From contig NW_012236510.1 in assembly GCF_000787575.1 (NCBI RefSeq), positions 434,001-498,000 of the forward strand: 64,000 nucleotides of DNA, given 5' to 3'. Source of the stretch: Acytostelium subglobosum LB1. Lineage: Eukaryota; Evosea; Eumycetozoa; Acytosteliales; Acytosteliaceae. Positions 55,389-64,000 of this stretch are shown here, in pieces. How positions within the stretch are numbered: position 1 is the stretch's first letter; each line of letters starts with the position of its first letter. Both the position numbers and the translations under genes were made by a program. The notes under the pieces are model-generated. The model made no database searches and was not told where the DNA came from. It saw only the letters and a list, made by a program, of their open reading frames with translations.

Positions 55389-57980
55389 GATGTTGATATT
55401 ATTGGATTGGAAAATGTTGGTTGAATAATTATTGATTTGTTGATTGAGTGATTGGTGGAATAATTATTGATTGTTTGAATGAATGATTGGATTTAAAGGA
55501 GTTAAAGTTGAATGTGGTTGATCAGAATAAACTGATTGATGGACAGTGAGTGACGGTGACAGTGACAGTTGGCTGATTGGATTATGTTATGTATATTTAG
55601 TTGTTGTTGGCGAATATTCAGATTGATGGTTGACTACTACTTATTTGGATGGTTGACTGATTGACTACGTGATCAAACAATCAATCAATCAAATGGCAAG
55701 TTGGCAATGAGTAATAATATGTTGGTAGGAGTATACACTTGGGAAAGTAAATTGATGGATGGATGGTGCTGCTTTCCAGAGTTGATTATGAGTGAATCTG
55801 CCACAACTACACACCTCACTCTCACTTGCTCTCTTTGGTCAACTCCTCACTCACCCTCAAGTTGCTACACTCACTGTCTATTCACTCTCTCTCACTCACA
55901 CTCTTTCTATCACCTAGGTGTCCCCGCCCACGATAATATTGCAGTGACTCTCAGTATCTCGAGGTGACCTGGCCAAACCTAACCCGACTGAATGACTAGG
56001 ACTATTATGAACTGACTAACTGAGACTGACTGTGGGTGGTACTGGATGGATGGATGATGACGATTAACTGAATAGGTTGTGTTGTGTTGTGTGTCTATGT
56101 GATGATGTGAGATGAGATTGATGGATTATGAGGGTGGACTGGATTGATGTAGTTGACAAATACAATTGTGTACTGGATTGTTAGTTTGATTGATTGATTG
56201 ATTGATGGAATGGCGGGCACGTACTATAATGTGATGGTAATGAATGGTGTTGTTGGTCGATGATGCAGTCAGTCAGTACACGGTATAATAATGTAAGATT
56301 GGAATTAAGAGATGCATAGCATTCATCCATCCATCCATCAGTCTACCATTGTCACCTTCCTTCTCCTTTCCACCCATCATCATCTTTCAATCAATCCAAC
56401 GATCATCATTGTTTTTGCCAATGTTGCCAACACATTGTAGCGATCATTCTTTCATTCTTTCCTTTCTTTCATTCATTCATTCACCTTGGCGGGCAATAAC
56501 AAAACAAACACTTTGGCAAAGGAAAGGAGGGGGTAGACGGTAAGAAGGGGAGGGGATGCGACCTTAGTCTGGTACATTCGCACTTGTGCTCCACAATCTG
56601 TATATTGAATGAACGACATCCACATCAATCAAAGTGCGAGATTTAACTTGTTGATTGGAGCACGGGTGATTGACGGAGGGAGGGGGAGGATGTGGCGCCG
56701 CGGCCAATGTCAGAGTGATTGTTTCCCCTGGTGTGGTGGTGTCAGCTGATGGGGTAGTGTGAGTGTGTGTGGTAGTGAATGAGTGATCACAAGTGATCAC
56801 CCCCCGTCATGGCATTGCGTGTCCACTTGCCACCTATCCCAAGGTGATCGCATCGATGCGATGGAATGGCATCGCGGTGCGCCTCACACTGCGCCTCTTT
56901 GCAATCTTGTATAACAACTATAAGCACACTACCCCCTTAGGACAGGGTTTTAAACTTGATGTTCTGTTAATCGTTAATGTAGTCTTGTGAGTTAAGTGTT
57001 GTGTGTGTTATCTGTGTTGGTTGTGGATTGTGGTAGTTGTTGAGATTGAGTTGCAATCATGTGATTGAGTGAATTAGACCTGTGTGCGTGTGTGTGAGAA
57101 TGATCAAAGTGATCAGAGCGTGGTTATTTGTTGTCCATATCAATGGAGTTGGCGGGCAACCTGTAATATGATGGATGCCCTGTCAGAACTCTTAGTTTTG
57201 TTTGACGACACGGTATTTATGATCGGGTGTATTTGATTGATTGTTTGATTGGTTGGTTGAATAAGCACCCGCAATATGGTTGGTAACAATTTTATTATTA
57301 TTATTATACACACCTTCCATCCAATCCAGTGGTGTTACCAATTGAGAACTGGGAATTATTAATATATAGGGTTGTTGTTGTCGATTCCCTTCATTACAAT
57401 GACCTGATATTGACTACCCTTATACCCTTATGGCCATACTCTTACCTTAACCCCCCCCCCNNNNNNNNNNNNNNNNNNNNNNNNNNNNNNNNNNNNNNNN
57501 NNNNNNNNNNNNNNNNNNNNNNNNNNNNNNNNNNNNNNNNNNNNNNNNNNNNNNNNNNNNCATCATCACCATCATCATTCATCAGATCCTCAAAGGTTGA
57601 TCTGAATATGAATCATACCAGATTCACACATTGAGGTGATTGGTGTGCATTGAGTAATCATACTTCAATGGAGATGGGGAAATAGTACCAACATCATTGT
57701 AATTTGGTTGTGGCATCAATGAGCTAGCTCATTGTACTTGGAATATTTAAAACTCGGATATCTGATCATGATGATTGTGATGACAATGATGATGATGAGT
57801 ATGATGTTGATGACGATGATCGAGTTATCCAGAGATAGTTCCGTGCAGGGTGATACCAATCTCGTCCAATCCATCTCAATGTATTCCAACACAATCCAAT
57901 GCAATCCAGCGAAGTCCAGCGCAACTCGTTGATCAGATTGATTGTGTACATGTACAACAGATTGATGATGTTGTTGTGTT
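55389..57980. other. Long gene-poor region with an assembly gap
   Basis: 2.6 kb of GATT, CATT and TCAC simple text, with no supported gene on either strand. A run of ten Cs ends in 100 Ns (57461-57560), an unclosed gap of nominal size. Three copies of TGGCGGGCA occur at 56211, 56487 and 57150. A degenerate CAATCCA repeat lies at 57862-57920. Genes on the missing sequence cannot be excluded. Confidence 0.55.
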
Positions 57981-59307
57981 TTAGTATAATATCCTTTCAA
58001 GTTGTTCTACAACTTCCTCTGGCTGATCTGGTGTTGGTGCAAAGAAGTCTATGAACTCCCATTCCTCCTTGGATTCACCTTCGTCCAACGTGGTGTACTG
58101 AGTGCTGGTCGCCGGTGATTGTCCAGAGGCCAGTCGTTGATAAGTGAATGGACCCGATGAGCCAAGATTCGGTGAGGCCAACAGTTCGACCAAGTTGTGA
58201 AGGAAGTGCAAATGTGTGTCGGCAGGTGTCAGAATGCCCTGTTGGAAGCGCAAGTATGATATATTCTCTCCAAGCAGGAACAATGACTTTTGATAATCTC
58301 TAGTCTTGGTCTTGTTGTTAAAGTACAAAGGGTATTGTTGTTTCCTTTGTTGTTGTTGGGTGATGTACGCATGTTAATGAATGAATAGTGTCCATCGTTG
58401 GACGAGGGTGGGTTGGTACCTACGTTGGATCATCATTCTGTTGTATGGTCGACTTTGAGCCAATGAATCGCATCTTGTGAGGCAGGGGAATGGAGAGGAC
58501 TGTCGCTATCATGTCGGTAAGCTTGACAATATAGCCAAGTGTAGCTGATACAATGTCCTTTGGGTATTCTGATTGATTGATCGAGGGTCAGCATTGGGGT
58601 GTGTCCATGGCCACACTCACTCAATCCATTGTTATACATACTCTGTAGTTTCTTATCGTTAATTACAATATTTACAATGATCACGTTGTCTGGTTCAACT
58701 GGTGACTGCATGATTGGAAGTATCTGGTTGGTGATCTGGTCGATTACCTGTCGTCGTCGCAGAGTAAGCTTCATTCTGTTGTCATTGAGATCCAATCGTA
58801 TACGTTCAATGCGCTCAGGCAGTAGGGTACACTCTGACTTGTCCGAGTTGTCATATGTAGCCTTATTCTTTTTGAGTAGATTACGTCTTGAACTTAGATA
58901 TCGTTTCTTTGCTTCGATCATCTCGTGGTCGGCCTCTATCTCTTGTTTCATCGTATCATTCTTTTGTTTGAGTTGTGATAATTGAGCGCGACGACCAATA
59001 ATATAAGACATCTTGGTCTCCCTTTCAATATCCTTTCTATGTGATTCCAAGTGATCCTCAATCAATCTCTTCATTGCCGTATTTACAGCACGTTTCTCTA
59101 TAACATTCTCAATAAGTTCAAATACTCTGGTTTGATCTGTTGTTATCCTTTTGTATGTCATACATATAGTTGTTAATCAATCATTCATTCATTCATTCAA
59201 TCAATCAATCAATCAACTATTACATACTTTGTTAAACAATATTTACAATATGATTCTTGGAAGTTGTAATTTGTATTACATGAGCTACAGTTGAAGAAGA
59301 AGTCCAT
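57981..59307 (-). CDS. atg14: Autophagy PI3-kinase subunit ATG14
   Basis: Four exons (59307-59228, 59147-58642, 58568-58424, 58344-57981) give 364 aa. The N terminus has CSSCNT...YCKYC, the paired CxxC motif of ATG14. Residues about 30-150 are a charged coiled coil (LSQLKQKNDTMKQEIEADHEMI). The later part, TLGYIVKLTDMIATVLSIPLP, and ENISYLRFQQG then LHNLVELLASPNLGSSGPF, matches the BARKOR/UVRAG core, with GRSGPF in human ATG14. It recruits the Vps34-Vps15-Beclin complex to autophagosome initiation sites. The donor of exon 3 is a weak GTAGGT, but the frame and homology support the join. No amphipathic BATS-like tail is obvious. Confidence 0.85.
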
Positions 59308-59871
59308 CACTTGATATTATATATGTTGATAGCATTCTGCTGTCTATCTCTATAAAACTATTCTTTCTATCTATCTATCTGTCTATCTCTTTGTCCTTGG
59401 ACATGAACCATTTGTGTAAATGAAGACAACCTTGATCTTCTCAACTTATTTCATGACCTCCCCCCTTCATTTATTTCATTCCTCTCCTTACCAGTCAACA
59501 AACACACACAACTCATTCACACACACAACACAACTCCAATCAATCAATCACTCTACTCTAAGTTTAAATGTGGTGGGTGGAGTTGATTGAATGAGGGTGT
59601 ATTTATTAATGATAGTGTATGTGTGATTGTCATCCAAGTCACTACATGAGGCTTGGAGTAAAGCCAACATGTTGACTGGATGAGCACATATACACTCTCC
59701 AACAACTCTGACTCTCTCACAATGAATGTGTTGGAGTTGTGTTGTGTGTATGATGCTGCTACTATCAATCAATCAATCAATCAATCACTTAATCACTCAA
59801 TCATCTGATCATACTTACTTTCCTTTATTATTATTACATAGATATATATACATATTAGAAAGAAGTATAGG
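59308..59871. promoter_or_regulatory. Divergent spacer, atg14 and fucosyltransferase gene
   Basis: This 564-bp spacer contains (TATC)n near 59363-59384, CACACA and TCAATC runs, and an AT-rich stretch before each start codon. No specific site is recognised. Confidence 0.45.
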
Positions 59872-62142
59872 ATGAAAGGAACACGTAACTGGCCTCGTAG
59901 GCCAATACTTGTTCTATTCTTATTGATATTGATAATACTTGGATTCAGTGTTTCAAGGAATAATGCAGTCAGTGTATTAGTTTGGTCAGGAATAAATTGG
60001 TCTGGACTTGGTACCAGACCCTACAACACTCCCAACTATGTTGGTCAAGACATTGACAAAGAGAAGACATGCAAATACCACTGTGACTTTCTATGTAAGC
60101 CACTCACTCATTCACTCACTCATCCAATCAATCAATCACTCCGATCTCGAAATATTTCCACCAACCACACAATCCTGGAACAATTCCAAACACTCAATCA
60201 TACTAACTTTTGAAAAAATAGATGACAAGTCGAAGCTGCCTAGCGCTGATGTGATTATGTTGGAAGGTCAACCACTTACAAAGGGTCTGTTGTATGAGTA
60301 TCTTGAGAAGATACCGACGATTCCTCAAAAGGAGGTAGGCCAGACATTTTTGAATTATGGAGTGGAGCATGGTCGTTTCTTCCCAATCACTGAAGAGCCT
60401 AGATTCCTCGATCACATTGATCTCAACATGACCTATCGTCTAGACAGCCAAGTGCCCATAACCTACGCCTGCTCGTGGGGTATGTACGCCAATGGCTCCA
60501 TCAACAACTTCCCGGACGCCAAGGTCGTGCCCTTCAAGAAGAAGAAGAAGTCCGTCGCCATGCTCTCGTTCAACTGTGGTGTGGGCGGTGCCATCTTCCG
60601 AAGCTCGTACCTTGAGCACCTTATGGTGCACTTCCCGCTGGCCAGCTACGGCAACTGCATGCAGAACACCAAGTTGGACGCCGACGACAAGATGCCCGTC
60701 GAGACCTGGACAGACCTGGGTATGCAGCTCATGTACAAGTCAAAGACGATGAGCAAGCATCTGTTTGGCGTGGCGTTTGAGAACAACAACCTCACAGACT
60801 ACGTCACAGAGAAGGTGTACAACGTGTTGCTCGGTGGAACTGTTCCATTGTACATGGGTGCGCCCAATATCAACGAGTTTGTTCCAGAGAACAGTATCAT
60901 CAATGTGGCCGACTTTGAGAGTCCGGCTGCACTTGGCAAATACCTCAAATACCTCTCTGGCAATGAGACCGCCTACAACGAATACTTTGCCTGGAAGAAG
61001 AAGCCCCTACCCCAATACTTTATCGAGAAGTACGAACAATGTATCTTCTATCAAGGTGAATGTCGTCTATGCACACTCATCACTGACAGGTTAGTCAAGG
61101 TATGTTTGGACACTGGGTGGGTGGGATATTTCCAGCCTCCAGCCCTCCCCATCACACTCTCGCCCACACTAACCCAATCAATCTATCAATCAATAACTTG
61201 TAGGAACACTATGAGAAGATTGAGAGGAATGATAAGCATCGTATTGAGTTTGGTGAGCCTGCTGCCATCGCATCTCAACTCAAGGGTGTACTTATGAAGC
61301 CCGAAAGTTGTATCAAGACTGTTGCCAAGGATCATATTCAATCTATAGACGATCACTTCACATTCGAAGCATGGTTAATCCCCGTGAAGATGAAGAAAAT
61401 GAGGTATGTCAATCATCCTCCATCACTCTCCCATCACCTAACACTCACTCACTCACTCAATCAATCAATCATTCAATCAATTGATCAATCAATTAGGTTG
61501 TTCACAATTACAAAGGCATTGAGTGTTGAGATTATTACAGAGTTCAACAGGAACTATTTACAGGTGTGCCTGGATCAAGTTGGTGAATGTTTGGTCAGTG
61601 AGAGTCCATTGGAGTATGGTCAGTGGAGACATGTTGCCGTCTCAATTGAGAGAGTTACACAAGGTCAAATCCGCATCAGTCTCTACATCAATGCTGCACT
61701 AGACTATCAAAAGGATGTCCACTTCTCATCGTTCAAAGTATTGCCAAAGTTTGACATGTTAGTTGGATGTCACGAGGGTATGTACCATCACACTCAATCA
61801 CTCAATCACTCAATCACATTCACTTACTTTTTCAATCAAACAACTTTAGCTGGATATGATGGTATATTGGATGATGTTACCGTGTGGAATAGGACATTGA
61901 GTGAGAGGGAGATATCGAAATCAATGTTCAAGAAGTTTAGAGGTGATGAGGCTGGTTTGATGTTGTACATGACGTTCAATGGACCAGCACCATTCGATTA
62001 CTCTATCAATCGTCATCTGATCACTCATGAATCATTGGAGGTGATACCGTTGGATCACAAACCATTGAACCTAAATTGTTGCAGTCAATTGACCAACGAT
62101 ACAAAGATATTGAATCCATATAAACCAGAGACAATGGTATAG
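59872..62142 (+). CDS. GT10 fucosyltransferase fused to a LamG-like domain
   Basis: Five exons (59872-60094, 60222-61099, 61204-61403, 61497-61777, 61850-62142) encode 624 aa. A short cytoplasmic basic part and signal anchor (ILVLFLLILIILGFSV) make it a Golgi type II protein. The GT10 catalytic region has ITYACSWGMYAN and the donor-binding motif FENNNLTDYVTEKVYNVLLGG followed by VPLYMGAP, typical of alpha-1,3-fucosyltransferases. After about residue 390 a second domain (DHFTFEAWLIP, QWRHVAVSIE, YDGILDDVTVWNRTLSEREI) has the concanavalin-like LamG/pentraxin pattern, which may bind glycan or substrate. Introns contain (TCAA)n and join in conserved positions. Confidence 0.87.
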
Positions 62143-62418
62143 GTACCAGTCTCCAACATTCAATATCACTTTCCAAGTCTACTATTTATGGCGGTCCGCG
62201 TGGGACCCAAGAGAATCGTCGTTCTGATGAATGAATGCTTAGAGGTTAATAATTTCCTGAATAGGTGATTGGTATTCATTCCAATGATTAATTAATAGTA
62301 TAGTTTTATAATATAATTTATTAAGCTTCATCACTTTATTTAGTCAATCTCTTTTATAGATAGTGATATTTATATAATAGATAAATATATCATTAATATC
62401 ACATAATAATCAAAAGAC

Positions 62419-63152
62419 ATGGGATCCAGGAATAACTCACAACTTCAACAAGTTCAGTATTATCAATATCAACAACATCGCTTAACTTTCAAAGACTCAC
62501 TATATAACTTCTTAGGTATATTTATTGATATTTATGATTATTCTGTACATTGTTATACCAAGATAAGTAATTATTCTTAATATAATAGTTGATATATTTA
62601 GATTTTATTAACTTAAATATTCTTTAATTAGTATCAAAGTTTTGGTATGAGAGACATGTTAGGGATGTATTCAAAAGACTCAACTTCCCTCTACCAGATG
62701 GTCCAATGATTACAGCGATGAAACAAGCAATGAATGATGATTGCATACTTATTGTGATTGATCCAATTAATCAAGGTGTCCAGGCCAGAATAGATATGGA
62801 CTCCGTCCCTCCCCGTCCTGATTCTACCACAGTGTTGCACCAACTCAACACCATTTGGGATCGCTCAGGAGCCGTACCCCTTCTCCCTAACCAGGATCGA
62901 GTCTGGATATACTCAAGTCATCTTCACTTTGATATCGGATGGTTGTTCAATCATCAACAAGACTGGATACGACACCAGGAAGGTTCTCCTGATATGGCGC
63001 ACTTAATGGTCTGGTACCCTTTTGGAAAACGCCAAACCCAGAATCTCCAGCTCTTCAATGCCAACAACAAAGCTGAATTGAGAACTAGAATTCTGGAAGT
63101 GAATCCAAACCCAATCTCAACTAATACAATCACTTCAACTAAAAATGATTGA
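62419..63152 (+). CDS. Unknown 205-residue protein
   Basis: Exons 62419-62515 and 62632-63152 join in phase 1 (NFL/VSKFWYERHV). The N terminus is Q/Y-rich (QLQQVQYYQYQQHRL). The body has a hydrophobic strand CILIVIDPINQGVQARIDMD, and later DRVWIYSSHLHFDIGWLFNH and HLMVWYPFGKRQTQN. There is no signal peptide or membrane span. No family is recognised. It lies 127 bp upstream of the TFIIIC gene on the same strand. The intron is AT-rich and 116 bp. Confidence 0.65.
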
Positions 63153-63279
63153 TTGAACTTCAAAATTCAAATTAATAGACGATGAAGTAAAATGGGAGAG
63201 GGCAAGGGTTGAACTTAGGACAAGTTCATTTAATTCGCGCGCGCATTCATTACAGGGTACAGATAATATATAGATAGAT

Positions 63280-64000
63280 ATGGAGGACGACTCTAACAAC
63301 AACAACAATAATAATAATGTTGATGAACTTGGTGAGGAGGAGTTTGAGGATGACGAGGAGTTCGCAAGCTTGGATATGCGTATAGACTCTGCTGCTGCGT
63401 CTTCACGTAGCAAGCTCCCTGCACAGTTTGAAATTGACAATATACCAGGACTTTCTAGAAAGAAGAAATCAAAGAAGAAGGATGGAGAAAGCAATCCAGT
63501 ATGATCATCTATGTCAATCAATCATTCAATCACATCATTCACTCACTAGCTCACTCAATCAATCAATCAATGAATCAATGTATAGTTGACTAGACTACCA
63601 GAGAAGACAAAAGAACTTATTATGAAGGGAATGCAACAGTATACAGCCGGACAGTATCAAGAGGCATTGGACTCATTCTTTAAGGTGATGGAGTTGTCAC
63701 CTAGATATCCTAGAACATACACGATGATGTCACTCATCTATCAGGACATGGGCAATGATAAGAAGGTGGCGTGGGCATTGTACCTCGCCGCCGAGGTCGG
63801 TGGTCGTTTGCCCGAGCTCTGGAAGCGTGCGGCAAAGGCATCGGTCAAGGTCAACGACTATGCCACGGCGATCAAGTGCTACAAGAGAGTGCTGCGACAG
63901 GACAAGGAGGACCTTGAGTCAATCTACGACCTCTCGTGTCTTTATGCCAACGAGGGCATCTACGACAAGGCCTACCTTGGGTTCAAGTCCTTGCACGCTC
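63280..64000 (+). CDS. gtf3c3: TFIIIC TPR subunit (GTF3C3/TFC4-like), 5' part
   Basis: Exons 63280-63498 and 63586 to the window end give 211 residues of an incomplete gene. The N terminus is acidic and Asn-rich (EDDSNNNN, GEEEFEDDEEF), followed by a basic KKKSKKKDG. From exon 2, tetratricopeptide repeats begin: KGMQQYTAGQYQEALDSFFK, SPRYPRTYTMMSLIYQDMGN, AAEVGGRLPELWKRAA. The acidic start plus TPR arrangement with a GGRLPELWKR-like segment matches TFC4/GTF3C3, which recognises the A box and recruits TFIIIB for RNA polymerase III. Cell location: nucleus. The intron carries (TCAA)n. Confidence 0.8.

Noticed and set aside
57451-57560. C-run beside the gap as a telomere end
   Set aside because: Genes continue on both sides in normal spacing, and the run is homopolymer C without a telomere unit; a sequencing gap is simpler.
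1-64000. tRNA, 5S rRNA, retroelement, or viral sequences
   Set aside because: No B-box-like T-arm with a matching acceptor stem, no reverse transcriptase, integrase or capsid-like frames, and no long terminal repeats were seen on reading both strands.

Overview
The window is nuclear DNA from a dictyostelid social amoeba. The evidence is compact, intron-bearing protein genes, N- and Q-rich tracts, a social-amoeba-type set of small GTPases, short introns with GTATGT or GTAAGT donors, and strikingly uniform introns whose sense strand carries (TCAA)n. Coding GC is higher than in Dictyostelium discoideum, which would fit a group such as Acytostelium or Polysphondylium, but the genus cannot be fixed from this sequence. 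The draft has a 100-N gap (57461-57560) and a few single Ns, so isolated frame breaks could be sequencing errors.

Layout. 0-2 kb: end of a leucine-rich-repeat gene and a cysteine-rich surface protein gene. 2.2-19.8 kb: a head-to-tail array of six copies of one F-box-like gene family, all on the minus strand. Only the copy furthest upstream (15942-19753, 1217 aa) is full length and unbroken. Three long copies are broken, one is a deletion remnant, and one is a short open form. 19.9-22 kb: rad51c and pithd1. 22.2-25.6 kb: two divergent alpha-tubulin genes. 26-29.7 kb: rbm42, an RNF14-type RBR ubiquitin ligase and a small acidic secreted protein. 30.5-33.5 kb: a neurofibromin-like RasGAP. 33.9-36.6 kb: three Ras-superfamily genes, one degenerate and one with a mid-gene lesion. 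36.9-39.1 kb: a small membrane protein, a secreted CAP protein and a possible micro-gene. 39.2-42.5 kb: rpl7a, with a structured RNA inside an intron, and nubp1. 42.5-51.4 kb: cul3, mlh3 and the Rieske subunit. 52-54 kb: a small secreted N-rich protein and rps16, with a foldback in its intron. 54-55.4 kb: a homologue of the bacterial Rv3378c-type diterpene transferase. 58-64 kb: atg14, a fucosyltransferase fused to a LamG-like domain, an unknown gene and the start of a TFIIIC TPR subunit.

Most genes are housekeeping and are not functionally linked. Possible themes are ubiquitin ligation (cul3, RNF14-like, F-box family), DNA repair and recombination (rad51c, mlh3) and Ras signalling (RasGAP beside small GTPases). 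The most unusual items are the Rv3378c-like terpenoid enzyme, the decaying F-box array, an H/ACA-like RNA antisense inside the rpl7a intron, and a palindrome that recurs in unrelated introns.
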